64,000 nucleotides of DNA from Oceanisphaera profunda (GTDB lineage Bacteria > Pseudomonadota > Gammaproteobacteria > Enterobacterales > Aeromonadaceae): positions 3,038,001 through 3,102,000 of the forward strand of contig NZ_CP021377.1 in NCBI RefSeq assembly GCF_002157895.1. Reading direction: 5' to 3'. Every line of letters begins with the position of its first letter. Position 1 is the first letter of the stretch. The notes below the pieces were generated by a model. That model saw nothing but the letters and a program-made list of their open reading frames with translations. It was not told the DNA's origin and did no database searches. Of this stretch, positions 43,888 to 53,323 are shown in pieces. The position numbers and the translations under genes were made by a program.

Positions 43888-43967
43888 AAGAGTAGGCCCT
43901 TTGCCTCGGGCTGAGGGCCACTCTTATGTTAACTTAATCAATCTAAAGGGGCCTCAAGGCTCCTTTT
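43888..43967 (+). terminator. Hairpin plus terminator between infB and rbfA
   Basis: A large stem AGAGT-GGCCCT / AGGGCC-ACTCT (43888-43926) is followed by AAAGG-GCC / GGC-CCTTT with TCAA loop and T6 (43945-43967), 20 bases before rbfA. It is probably partial termination inside the operon. Confidence 0.75.
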
Positions 43968-43986
43968 TTAATGGGATTACAATATT

Positions 43987-44436
43987 ATGGCGAGAGAATT
44001 TAGCCGTTCACGTCGTGTAGGTCAGGAATTACAAAAAGAAATTGCCTTGATCCTACAGCGCGAAATTAAAGATGATCGACTGCGCTTGATCACCGTATCC
44101 GGTGTTGAGCTGTCTAAAGATTTAAGCTCAGCCAAGGTGTTTGTGACCTTCTTGGATAACGATCCTGAGAACATCACTCAAGGTATGAAAGTACTAAAAG
44201 ACGCCAGTGGCTTTATTCGCAGCCTAGTGGGCAAAGCCATGCGTCTGCGCATTACCCCGGAGCTGCGTTTTACTTACGATCAAAGCTTGGTTGAAGGTAT
44301 GCGGATCTCGACCTTGGTTTCAAGCACCATCGCCGAAGATGAGCGTCGCAGCCAAGAGTTTGGCACTGGTGAGCCAGAAACCGATGCTGAGCAAAACGAC
44401 GAGCAAGACCAAGATCAAGCAGAAAAGAAGGATTAA
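43987..44436 (+). CDS. rbfA: 30S ribosome-binding factor RbfA
   Basis: 149-residue KH-fold protein that helps mature the 5' end of 16S rRNA and is important in the cold. It has [53 protein letters not shown] and [22 protein letters not shown]. The acidic Gln/Asp/Glu tail is usual. It lies two bases before the truB start, so the pair is coupled. Confidence 0.96.
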   Translation: MAREFSRSRRVGQELQKEIALILQREIKDDRLRLITVSGVELSKDLSSAKVFVTFLDNDPENITQGMKVLKDASGFIRSLVGKAMRLRITPELRFTYDQSLVEGMRISTLVSSTIAEDERRSQEFGTGEPETDAEQNDEQDQDQAEKKD

Positions 44437-44438
44437 TC

Positions 44439-45374
44439 ATGGGGCGTCAGCGTCAATTTCGTGGCCGTGCGGTAGACGGCATCCTGCTGCTAGATAAGCC
44501 AGCAGGCATTACCTCTAACGATGCCTTGCAGCAAGTAAAGCGCATTTATGCGGCGGCAAAAGCGGGGCACACAGGTGCGCTGGATCCATTGGCCACCGGT
44601 ATGCTGCCCATTTGCTTGGGCGAAGCCACTAAGTTTTCCCAGTTTTTACTGGAAGCCGATAAGCGCTATCGCGTGGTGGCCAAGCTTGGTCTGCGCACCG
44701 ATACCAGTGATGCCGATGGCGAAGTGGTAGAGACGCGCCCCGTTAATGTGACCGATGATGCTTTGGCTGTGGCCTTGGACAGCTTTCGCGGCACCACACA
44801 ACAAATTCCGTCTATGTATTCGGCGCTAAAATATCAGGGCAAACCCTTATATCACTACGCGCGTGAAGGCATAGAAGTGCCACGCGAATCGCGGCCGATT
44901 ACGGTGTTTGAACTGATCCAAGTGCGCTTTGAAGGCGACGAGCTGGAGTTGGAAATTCACTGCAGCAAGGGCACCTATATTCGCACTATCGTCGATGACT
45001 TGGGCGAACTGCTGGGTTGTGGCGCCCATGTGGCGGTATTGCGCCGCTTAGCGGTGGCCAGTTATCCAACTGAACGCATGGTGACCCTAGAGCAGCTAGA
45101 AACCATGCTCGAGCATTGCCGTGCGCAGGAGATATTGCCGCGCTTGGAGCTGGATCCACTGTTGCTGCCCATGGATACAGCCGTGGCCGGTCTGGCAGAA
45201 GTCAATATGTCAGAGCTGGTGGCCGGTTACATTAACCAAGGCCAAGCGGTGCAAGTTTCCGGTGCGCCCGCGTCGGGTCAAGTACGGATGACAGTGGGCG
45301 AGCAACGGCTGTTTATCGGTGTCGGTGAGATTGACGACGACGGCAAAGTGGCACCAAAACGCTTAGTGCGTTGA
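44439..45374 (+). CDS. truB: tRNA pseudouridine(55) synthase TruB
   Basis: Makes pseudouridine 55 in the T-loop of tRNAs. The 311-residue protein has [18 protein letters not shown], the catalytic-Asp motif [45 protein letters not shown], and a C-terminal PUA-like domain. rbfA-truB-rpsO-pnp order is conserved. Downstream is a repeat-rich gap before rpsO. Confidence 0.97.
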   Translation: MGRQRQFRGRAVDGILLLDKPAGITSNDALQQVKRIYAAAKAGHTGALDPLATGMLPICLGEATKFSQFLLEADKRYRVVAKLGLRTDTSDADGEVVETRPVNVTDDALAVALDSFRGTTQQIPSMYSALKYQGKPLYHYAREGIEVPRESRPITVFELIQVRFEGDELELEIHCSKGTYIRTIVDDLGELLGCGAHVAVLRRLAVASYPTERMVTLEQLETMLEHCRAQEILPRLELDPLLLPMDTAVAGLAEVNMSELVAGYINQGQAVQVSGAPASGQVRMTVGEQRLFIGVGEIDDDGKVAPKRLVR

Positions 45375-45412
45375 TTTATATATGGTGAGGCGTTTAGCTC
45401 GGTGCTGTCTTA

Positions 45413-45498
45413 TGCCGTCTTCCTGATGAAAATCAGGATCTCGTTTTTATGTCCTAAAGACTAAACCGAGATCCTGAAGCAAGTTCAGGAAGACGGCA
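45413..45498. repeat. Cloverleaf-like inverted repeat element
   Basis: Outer arms TGCCGTCTTCCTGA (45413-45426) and TCAGGAAGACGGCA (45485-45498) are a perfect 14-bp match. Inner arms CAGGATCTCG (45434-45443) and CGAGATCCTG (45467-45476) are also perfect. Each half can instead fold on itself (TCCTGA/TCAGGA). A diverged copy, CTGTCATCCT...CAGAATCTCG...ACTAAAGAC, lies at 50861-50913. Confidence 0.8.
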
Positions 45499-45654
45499 AA
45501 GAGCGAAAGGTCACAAACGGCGGTGTTTATTTTTAATCCACCGCGTGTGGGGAAAGCGTAAGCACAGCTTCGACAGATTGGGTGTTAATACTAACTCCTC
45601 ACATCTCATTTTTCGCCTCACCTTTTTCATCTCACTTTTTTGACCTCACGTTAT

Positions 45655-45705
45655 CTCAGTAAATGAACGGTGAATTTATATCCGTTACACCATTCATTTA
45701 CTGAG
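45655..45705. repeat. 18-bp inverted repeat upstream of rpsO promoter
   Basis: CTCAGTAAATGAACGGTG (45655-45672) and CACCATTCATTTACTGAG (45688-45705) pair at 17 of 18 positions around a 15-base loop. It ends 15 bases before the -35 box of rpsO. It may be a terminator-like or regulatory structure, or one end of a mobile repeat. Confidence 0.8.
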
Positions 45706-45720
45706 CACGCTATTTTCTGG

Positions 45721-45748
45721 TTGCTAACACAGATGCAACTGGTAGAAT
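45721..45748 (+). promoter_or_regulatory. rpsO promoter
   Basis: TTGCTA (45721-45726), a 16-base spacer and TAGAAT (45743-45748), about 70 bases before the rpsO start. The leader contains CCAGC/GGCTGG pairing (45762-45785), which may belong to the S15 autoregulatory pseudoknot known from E. coli. Confidence 0.65.
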
Positions 45749-45818
45749 GCGCAGCTTACTTTCCAGCTGAATTAGTGATCGGCTGGAGAAAACATTCATC
45801 TTTTTTGGAGTACACAAG

Positions 45819-46088
45819 ATGTCACTAAATGCAGAAACTAAAGCGCAAATCGTTGCTGACAACGCTCGTGGCGAAGGCGATACAGGTTCTCCTGAAGTAC
45901 AAGTTGCTTTGCTGAGCGCGCAAATCAACCACCTGCAAGGTCACTTCAAACAGCACATCCACGATCACCACAGCCGTCGTGGTCTGTTGCGCATGGTATC
46001 TCAGCGTCGTAGCTTGCTGGACTACCTGAAGCGTAAAGACGTAGTGCGTTACACTGCACTGATCGCTAAATTGGGTCTGCGTCGTTAA
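45819..46088 (+). CDS. rpsO: 30S ribosomal protein S15
   Basis: 89-residue primary 16S rRNA-binding protein. It has the four-helix pattern with [42 protein letters not shown], the conserved [24 protein letters not shown], and [12 protein letters not shown] at the end. The length is identical to the E. coli protein. TTTGGAG lies directly upstream. A terminator separates it from pnp, as in the well-known rpsO-pnp operon. Confidence 0.98.
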   Translation: MSLNAETKAQIVADNARGEGDTGSPEVQVALLSAQINHLQGHFKQHIHDHHSRRGLLRMVSQRRSLLDYLKRKDVVRYTALIAKLGLRR

Positions 46089-46106
46089 TCGACACACTCA
46101 ATTTAA

Positions 46107-46133
46107 CAAAAAGGGGCTTAGGCCCCTTTTTTG
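46107..46133 (+). terminator. Terminator of rpsO
   Basis: AAAAGGGG / CCCCTTTT stem with CTTAGG loop and a T tract, about 20 bases after the stop. Confidence 0.9.
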
Positions 46134-46327
46134 TTGCCTGATTTTTAGAGTGAAGGGTAAGGGGTGAAGCGTGGGGGGAAACCGCACCTGTGCATGGGGG
46201 TGGATAATGCCTCACGGCTTACCACTCACACTGTCGGCCACCCGCATTCGCTGTGCTTTAGCCCATAATCACGTATACTGTGGCGGTATATTAAAAGACC
46301 AAAAACATATATTAAGGAATCTAAAAC

Positions 46328-48619
46328 GTGAATCCTATCGTAAAAACCTTCCAGTATGGCCAACATACAGTAACCCTAGAAACTGGCGTTATGGCGCGTC
46401 AGGCAAGTGGTGCTGTGATGGCCAGCATTGATGATACCGCCGTTCTGGTCACAGTAGTGGGCAAGCGGGATGCGGACGAAAGCAAAGACTTTTTTCCGTT
46501 AACCGTTAACTATCAAGAACGCACCTATGCGGCAGGCCGAATTCCTGGCAGCTTTTTTAAACGAGAAGGCCGCCCATCAGAAGGTGAAACGCTAACTTCA
46601 CGTTTGATTGACCGCCCCATTCGTCCGTTATTCCCAGCGGGCTTTAAAAACGAAGTGCAAGTTATTGCCACTGTTATGTCGGTCAATCCTGAGATTTCGC
46701 CGGACATTATTGCGCTTTTGGGTACCTCTGCGGCCCTGGCCATTTCGGGTCTGCCGTTTGCCGGCCCCATTGGTGCGGCCCGCGTGGGTTACATTAATGG
46801 CGAATACGTATTAAACCCGACTGTGACTGAACTGGGTAACAGTGAGCTGGACTTAGTGGTTGCTGGTACGGCGAATGCGGTATTGATGGTTGAGTCTGAA
46901 GCCAATATCTTGCCAGAAGAAGTGATGTTAGGTGCTGTGGTCTATGGCCATGAGCAACTGAATGCCGCCGTGACCGCCATTAAAGAATTTGCCGCCGAAG
47001 TGGGCACTCAGCCTTGGAATTGGCAGCCAAAAGCACAAAATGAAGCGCTGAAAGCCCAAGTGGCTGAATTGGCAACGGATGAGGTGGGCGAAGCCTATCG
47101 CATTACCGATAAAACCGCGCGCCGTGATGCACTGAGCGTGATCAAAGCTAAAGTTATGGCGGCGGTATTAGCCAGTAACCCACAGCAAAACAGCAAAGAA
47201 GTACAAGAGCACTTCTCCGCCCTTGAGAAGCACATAGTCCGTGGTCGTATCGTGCGCGGTGAGCCGCGTATCGATGGTCGCGAACCCGACATGATCCGTG
47301 CATTGGATGTGGCCACCGGCTTATTGCCACGCACTCACGGCTCGGCACTGTTTACGCGCGGTGAAACTCAAGCCTTAGTGGTTGCCACGCTCGGCACGCA
47401 GCGTGATGCTCAGATGATTGATGAGCTGACCGGTACCCGCACCGACAACTTCATGCTGCATTATAACTTCCCTCCCTATTGTGTCGGCGAAACTGGCATG
47501 GTGGGCAGCCCTAAGCGTCGTGAAATTGGTCACGGTCGTTTGGCTAAGCGCGGTGTGGCGGCAATTATGCCAAGCGTTGATGTGTTCCCATACACAGTGC
47601 GTGTGGTGGCAGAGATTACCGAGTCGAACGGTTCTTCTTCTATGGCATCCGTGTGCGGTACGTCACTGGCATTGATGGACGCGGGCGTGCCGATTAAAGC
47701 CTCAGTGGCCGGTATTGCCATGGGCTTGGTGAAAGAAGACGAAGGTTATGTTGTCTTGTCTGACATCTTGGGTGATGAAGATCACTTAGGTGACATGGAC
47801 TTTAAAGTGGCCGGTACTACTCAAGGTATTACCGCACTGCAAATGGACATTAAAATCGAAGGCATTACCAAAGACATCATGGAAGCGGCATTAAATCAGG
47901 CGCGCAACGCCCGTTTGCACATCCTAAAAGTGATGGACGAAGCTATGCAAGCGCCACGGGAAGAGATTTCTGACTTTGCACCGCGTATTCACATCATCAA
48001 GATCAATCCAGAGAAGATCCGTGATGTGATTGGTAAAGGCGGCGCGACCATCCGTGCACTGACCGAAGAAACCGGCACTACCATTGAGCTGGACGACGAT
48101 GGCACCGTTAAAATTGCCGCCGTTGATGGCGAAGCTGCAAAATTGGCCATTAGCCGTATTCAGCAGTTAACCGCAGAAGTGGAGCCTGGCACTATTTATC
48201 AAGGTCAGGTAGTACGTTTAGCCGACTTTGGTGCCTTCGTTAACATTCTGCCGGGCAAAGACGGGTTAGTACACATCTCACAAATCACCGAAGAGCGCGT
48301 TAAAAACGTCTCGGATCATTTGACTGTGGGTGACACGGTTGCCGTTAAGGTATTAGAAGTGGACCGCCAAGGCCGCATTCGCTTATCTATTAAAGAAGCA
48401 AAAGAGCCAAGCGTAGCTGAAGAGCAAGCCGCAGAAACCACGACTGAAGCGCCAGTGCAAACTGCGCCTACCCTTGAGGCTACTCAAACAACAGCCACTC
48501 CAGTAGTAGCTCCAGTAGTTACACCGACTACTGTTGCTCCAAGAACTCCAGTTACCGTAGCCCCTGCTCAAGCAGATGAAGCTGCCCCTGCTAATAATGA
48601 CGATAAAACCGCTGAGTAA
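46328..48619 (+). CDS. pnp: Polyribonucleotide nucleotidyltransferase (PNPase)
   Basis: Phosphorolytic 3'-5' exoribonuclease and part of the RNA degradosome. The 763-residue protein has two RNase PH-like domains (N-terminal [17 protein letters not shown]; second [43 protein letters not shown]). The KH domain is [20 protein letters not shown] and the S1 domain [28 protein letters not shown]. The C-terminal ~60 residues are a low-complexity Ala/Pro/Thr/Val tail that may bind RNase E. The start codon is GTG at 46328, with AAGGAA upstream. A GTGAAGGGT-type tract and a TATACT box lie in the leader. Confidence 0.97.
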   Translation: MNPIVKTFQYGQHTVTLETGVMARQASGAVMASIDDTAVLVTVVGKRDADESKDFFPLTVNYQERTYAAGRIPGSFFKREGRPSEGETLTSRLIDRPIRPLFPAGFKNEVQVIATVMSVNPEISPDIIALLGTSAALAISGLPFAGPIGAARVGYINGEYVLNPTVTELGNSELDLVVAGTANAVLMVESEANILPEEVMLGAVVYGHEQLNAAVTAIKEFAAEVGTQPWNWQPKAQNEALKAQVAELATDEVGEAYRITDKTARRDALSVIKAKVMAAVLASNPQQNSKEVQEHFSALEKHIVRGRIVRGEPRIDGREPDMIRALDVATGLLPRTHGSALFTRGETQALVVATLGTQRDAQMIDELTGTRTDNFMLHYNFPPYCVGETGMVGSPKRREIGHGRLAKRGVAAIMPSVDVFPYTVRVVAEITESNGSSSMASVCGTSLALMDAGVPIKASVAGIAMGLVKEDEGYVVLSDILGDEDHLGDMDFKVAGTTQGITALQMDIKIEGITKDIMEAALNQARNARLHILKVMDEAMQAPREEISDFAPRIHIIKINPEKIRDVIGKGGATIRALTEETGTTIELDDDGTVKIAAVDGEAAKLAISRIQQLTAEVEPGTIYQGQVVRLADFGAFVNILPGKDGLVHISQITEERVKNVSDHLTVGDTVAVKVLEVDRQGRIRLSIKEAKEPSVAEEQAAETTTEAPVQTAPTLEATQTTATPVVAPVVTPTTVAPRTPVTVAPAQADEAAPANNDDKTAE

Positions 48620-48647
48620 TTAGCCGGACACGTCAAAAATAGCAAAC

Positions 48648-48678
48648 AAAAAGCCGAGACACTGTCTCGGCTTTTTTT
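48648..48678 (+). terminator. Terminator of pnp
   Basis: AAAAAGCCGAGACA / TGTCTCGGCTTTTT stem of 14 bp with almost no loop (central CTG), then T3. It lies 30 bases after the stop. Confidence 0.92.
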
Positions 48679-48691
48679 ATGGGTTAAATTT

Positions 48692-48787
48692 AGCGCCGAG
48701 TAACCAGCGCCCGACGCCCAGCTAAGAACAAACTCAGCTCTTCGCTCTGAGCCGTCTTGTTAAGCTTAGTGCTGGGCGCAGGGCGCT
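48692..48787. repeat. Paired GC-rich repeat arms between pnp and trhP
   Basis: AGCGCCGAGTAACCAGCGCC... (48692-48725) and the inverted arm AAGCTTAGTGCTGGGCGCAGG... (48762-48787) form a ~96-base imperfect palindrome. The right arm reaches to within six bases of the trhP stop. Same family as 25910-26041. Confidence 0.75.
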
Positions 48788-48792
48788 TTAAT

Positions 48793-50199
48793 TTAATATT
48801 TTAAATGTTTCAACAAAATCGCAAAGTCCGCATTGATAGACTTATCTAAGGGAATAAATACTACATGCCCGCTGCCGGGCGCGACCTCGACTAACTCACC
48901 TTTACGGTTTTTAATCTGCTCCAATACGAAGCTGATATTACCGGCGGGCGTCATTAGCTCCAAGCTATCGCCGACGCTAAATTTATTCTTCACTTCTACT
49001 TCGACCCAGTCGCCATCACGGCGAGTCACGTCACCAACAAACTGCTGTTGAGTGGACACCGAATGGCCGATTTCATAGTTTTGATAATCGCTATGGGCAT
49101 GGCGCTTCAAAAAGCCTTCTGTGTAACCACGATGGGCGAGGTTTTCCAGCGTACTCATCAGGCTGACATCAAACGGCTTGCCGGCCACGGCATCGTCGAT
49201 GGCTTTGCGATAAACCTGAGCGGTGCGTGCCACGTAATAAAACGACTTAGTACGGCCTTCAATTTTTAAAGAATGCACGCCCATTTGCGTTAAGCGCTCT
49301 ACATACTGCACGGCACGCAAGTCTTTGGAGTTCATGATGTAGGTGCCGTGCTCATCTTCATAAGCGGCCATATACTCGCCAGGCCTATTGCTTTCTTCTA
49401 ACAGCACTGGATGCTCATAGGGTGCACCGGCACCGAGCGTGGGGGCAGGGCTTTCGTTAATGGCTTCTTTTGCAGGGTCTATCTTTTGCACCATAATCGG
49501 CTCTTGGCGATGCACAATTTGCCCAGCATCGTCTTCTTTGGCTTCATGTACTTTATATTCCCAACGACAAGCATTAGTGCAAGTTCCCTGATTGGGATCG
49601 CGCTTGTTGATGTAGCCAGACAATAAACACCGGCCCGAATAGGCCATGCACAGTGCGCCATGCACAAACACTTCTAATTCCACTTTTGGGCATTGGGCAC
49701 GAATTTCTTCGATTTCTTCTAGCGATAATTCCCGCGATAAAATAACCCGCTCTATACCGTACTCTTGCCAAAACTTCACCGACGCCCAGTTTACCGCGTT
49801 CGCTTGCACCGACAGATGAATACTCACCTCAGGAAAGTGCTCACGCACCAACATAATCAAACCCGGATCCGACATAATGAGCGCATCAGGCCCCATCTCG
49901 ATCACGGGCTGCATGTCACGAATAAAGGTTTTTAGCTTGGCGTTATGGGGCTGAATGTTTACCACCACATAGAATTTTTTGCCCAAGGCATGAGCTTCAT
50001 CTATGCCAATCTTGAGATTCTCATGGTTAAACTCGTTATTGCGCACCCGAAGCGAATAACGGGGCTGGCCCGCATACACAGCATCGGCGCCATAGGCGAA
50101 GGCATAACGCATGTTTTTTAAGGTACCCGCAGGTGAGAGCAATTCGGGAACGAAGCCGGGAGTAATAGGGGGCGTAACAGCAGTGTGAGCGTCGGACAT
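48793..50199 (-). CDS. trhP: Peptidase U32 family tRNA hydroxylation protein TrhP (YegQ)
   Basis: 468-residue protein with very high similarity to E. coli YegQ/TrhP, which takes part in prephenate-dependent 5-hydroxyuridine formation at wobble U34 of tRNAs. Signature segments are PELLSPAGTLKNMRYAFAYGADAVYAGQPRYSLRVRNNEF, RVILSRELSLEEI and the Cys cluster CMAYSGRCLLSGYINKRDPNQGTCTNACRWEY, a probable iron-sulfur site. A ~25-residue insert, IDPAKEAINESPAPTLGAG, lies in the middle. The start at 50199 (MSDAHTAVT) is preferred to a TTG at 50220. It is unusual to find this gene directly after pnp. Confidence 0.92.
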   Translation of the reverse strand: MSDAHTAVTPPITPGFVPELLSPAGTLKNMRYAFAYGADAVYAGQPRYSLRVRNNEFNHENLKIGIDEAHALGKKFYVVVNIQPHNAKLKTFIRDMQPVIEMGPDALIMSDPGLIMLVREHFPEVSIHLSVQANAVNWASVKFWQEYGIERVILSRELSLEEIEEIRAQCPKVELEVFVHGALCMAYSGRCLLSGYINKRDPNQGTCTNACRWEYKVHEAKEDDAGQIVHRQEPIMVQKIDPAKEAINESPAPTLGAGAPYEHPVLLEESNRPGEYMAAYEDEHGTYIMNSKDLRAVQYVERLTQMGVHSLKIEGRTKSFYYVARTAQVYRKAIDDAVAGKPFDVSLMSTLENLAHRGYTEGFLKRHAHSDYQNYEIGHSVSTQQQFVGDVTRRDGDWVEVEVKNKFSVGDSLELMTPAGNISFVLEQIKNRKGELVEVAPGSGHVVFIPLDKSINADFAILLKHLKY

Positions 50200-50227
50200 T
50201 AAGTTAATCTCTGATATCAAGTCAGTA

Positions 50228-50247
50228 GGCCGCCATTAATGGCGGCC
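50228..50247. other. 20-bp perfect palindrome between BOF gene and trhP
   Basis: GGCCGCCATTAATGGCGGCC reads identically on both strands. It lies downstream of the BOF gene and about 30 bases upstream of the trhP start codon. It lacks a T tract, so it may be an operator or a weak terminator. Confidence 0.6.
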
Positions 50248-50330
50248 GAATCCGGCATTTTACTATGCCAAGTGCTCAATATCGAGGGACTAACTCACTC
50301 ATTGGCGCGCGGCTTGATTAGGATCAAGGA

Positions 50331-50675
50331 TTAGCGGGCTAACTCTAAGTGATCCACTTCCAGCTCATTACCGTGATCTTCCTCGTCTAATTGGCCCCAA
50401 ATGGTGAGTCGGGTGCGCGAGCTAGCACGCATATCGCGCCACTTATCTTCATCAATTTCCACCACTATGGTGCCGGTGCCATCTTGAAACAGGTATTTTT
50501 CTTTGCCGACTTGCTCGACCACATAGCCGGTGAGGCGAATATCATGGTCGTCATTCATGCGCAGTGCTTGGGCTACTGTGACTCGTGGTTGGTCATAAGA
50601 AAAATTAGAGCCGGCAATCGCAGTGCCCGCCAGCAGGGTTAAGCCCAAAGTGGCACTAACTAGAGTCTTCTTCAT
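50331..50675 (-). CDS. BOF (YgiW/YdeI) family OB-fold periplasmic protein
   Basis: 114-residue precursor with a Sec signal peptide (MKKTLVSATLGLTLLAGTAIAG). The single bacterial OB-fold domain of the BOF type has VTVAQALRMNDDHDIRLTGYVVEQVGKEKYLFQDGTGTIVVEIDEDKW and RLTIWGQLDEEDHGNELEVDHLEL. Family members are linked to stress tolerance and to binding small molecules in the periplasm; the ligand is unknown. It is in the same orientation as trhP but 130 bases apart, so probably independent. Confidence 0.9.
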   Translation of the reverse strand: MKKTLVSATLGLTLLAGTAIAGSNFSYDQPRVTVAQALRMNDDHDIRLTGYVVEQVGKEKYLFQDGTGTIVVEIDEDKWRDMRASSRTRLTIWGQLDEEDHGNELEVDHLELAR

Positions 50676-51180
50676 GATGAGCCCTTTAATTTATGATTGG
50701 TAGAATAGTTTTATGGGAATAATTTTTGCCGAGCATAGCCATTACTCATCAGGGTGACTAGCGATTAAGGTTTCAATCGGACAAGTTTGGACCACTGGAT
50801 CAGCGCCGAGCACTCAGCGCTTAGCACCAAGCTCAACAAAGGGCGCTGTTTATCTTTATGCTGTCATCCTATTGAGTGTCAGAATCTCGCTTTGGCTCTT
50901 AGTGACTAAAGACTTTTTTGCCACGGAACGCACGGAAAAATAGTGATCAGAGCTGAATTACATCGGTGAGGGGTGAAGGGTGAAGCGTAAAGGGTGAAGA
51001 GGACGAGCCAACAAGGAGTTTGATATCGACATAGAGCGCGAATGTAGTCGCGCGCTTTAGCCGCGAAATCCGCCAACGGCGGATCTGGACACTAGGCACG
51101 GCCTGTTAGGACGGCCTGTTAGGACGCTCCGTCACACCCAAAATCGGTAAGGGATGAAGCGCAAAACTATTGATAAATGC
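50676..51180. repeat. Repeat cluster between BOF gene and gapA
   Basis: No gene is seen in ~500 bases. In order: a GC-rich arm AGCGCCGAGCACTCAGCGC... (50802-50834); a diverged CTGTCATCCT...CAGAATCTCG copy (50861-50913); TTGCCACGGAACGCACGGAA... (50918-50943); a GGTGAGGGGTGAAGGGTGAA... tract (50965-51002); an ATCCGCC-AAC-GGCGGAT hairpin near 51068-51084; and ACGGCCTGTTAGG repeated exactly twice in tandem (51098-51123). Confidence 0.75.
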
Positions 51181-51183
51181 AGA

Positions 51184-51218
51184 CAAAAAAGCCCCCGTGT
51201 TTATTAAACGGAGGCTTA
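51184..51218 (-). terminator. Terminator of gapA
   Basis: On the minus strand AAGCCTCCGT / ACGGGGGCTT with one mismatch, followed by T5, about 30 bases beyond the gapA stop. Confidence 0.85.
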
Positions 51219-51245
51219 GATCTTAGCGCTTGTGCTGTTAGTGAC

Positions 51246-52250
<1,005 letters not shown>

Positions 52251-52364
52251 CTATGCAAAGGGAGATAATTTTATGGTTACGCTGACAAAAATAACCGCCA
52301 GCGTCAATGCTGTTATGCCGATGGGTACAGCTTACGCAGACGGATAATATTTAGCGCTAACCGT

Positions 52365-53183
52365 TTAGACTTTCAGTTTGGTGATGTGGCTGGGAGCGGA
52401 GTAAGTGCCTTTCGCCAACTGCTCTAAAATACGCTCGACATCTTGCTGCAACTGTTGCTGTTGGTCGACACTAAACTGGGCATAAGTATTCAACCGGCTG
52501 AGTTCTATATTTTCTTGGTAGTCCAATTTGCTCAATACTTGCGTCCAAATCCACGCCTCTTGATAGCGCTGCTGGCGAATATACAGCGTCAGCAGGTTGG
52601 CGATAATATCCGGGTTTAGGGCGTCGCCTTTGTGATATAGGCTGAGTGCCTTGTGTAATGCTTGCTCGGCGGCGTCGCTATCACGCAGCAGCAATAATTC
52701 GGCAAGGGCATTTTGTAGCTCGGGGTCTTGCATTTCGGCACGGTCGGCGAGCTTAATAAAACGCGCCTTGGCTTGCTGGCTGCCTTTATGCTGCCAATGC
52801 CACAGTAGCAATTGCGGATGATCCGAGCCTTGGGTATCGATAGCCAGTTGGTTGATGGCTTCTTTAGCATGATATACCGCCTCTACCTTATCGTTTTTCC
52901 GCTCTTTGTGGCGCGTATACTCAATGGCTAGCAGTGGGTCTAAGCAGTTATGGTAAGTCTGTAGCTTGTTCAGTAAGTCATAATCATGCATGGCACTGGG
53001 GAGCGTGGCCTGTTGCTTGCGCGCACGTATTAAAGCGGTGCGTTCAAACTTACACCAGCTGTCTGCATGTAAATCTACACAAAATTGTGGGGTGTCTGCA
53101 CAAATGTTAGGGATGCGATCTCGGTCACAGGCTGCTAAAAAGAAAGGGACTGCAAGCAGCAATATCGACTGTTTAATTTTCAT
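52365..53183 (-). CDS. DUF2989 family lipoprotein
   Basis: 272-residue protein with a lipoprotein signal and lipobox LAAC (MKIKQSILLLAVPFFLAAC). A Cys-containing segment follows (IPNICADTPQFCVDLHADSWCKFERTALI), then helical repeats resembling TPR/Sel1 (ALHKALSLYHKGDALNPDIIANLLTLYIRQQRYQEAW). This is the pattern of the DUF2989 family found in marine gammaproteobacteria, often beside gap genes. Function is unknown; helical repeats suggest protein binding at the outer or inner membrane. Confidence 0.78.
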   Translation of the reverse strand: MKIKQSILLLAVPFFLAACDRDRIPNICADTPQFCVDLHADSWCKFERTALIRARKQQATLPSAMHDYDLLNKLQTYHNCLDPLLAIEYTRHKERKNDKVEAVYHAKEAINQLAIDTQGSDHPQLLLWHWQHKGSQQAKARFIKLADRAEMQDPELQNALAELLLLRDSDAAEQALHKALSLYHKGDALNPDIIANLLTLYIRQQRYQEAWIWTQVLSKLDYQENIELSRLNTYAQFSVDQQQQLQQDVERILEQLAKGTYSAPSHITKLKV

Positions 53184-53323
53184 ATGAGTATTTAATCAGC
53201 TGTCCTTAGTCTGGTAATCATACCCCCTATCTACTAAAATGGGCGCACTTAATAGAGCTGATGCACCCGTTCGTCGGTTGGCATCAATCTTCATGATAGT
53301 TACCTGATAAAAGGACTCGGTCA

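Larger units (their letters stand above)
45375..45720. repeat. Repeat-rich gap between truB and rpsO
   Basis: No ORF is supported. The gap contains a GC-rich repeat arm (45393-45408) and the cloverleaf-like inverted repeat (45413-45498). A CTCACATCTCATTTTTCGCCTCACC-type tract of repeated CTCAC motifs (about 45597-45650) follows. An 18-bp inverted repeat (45655-45705) lies just upstream of the rpsO promoter. Confidence 0.75.
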
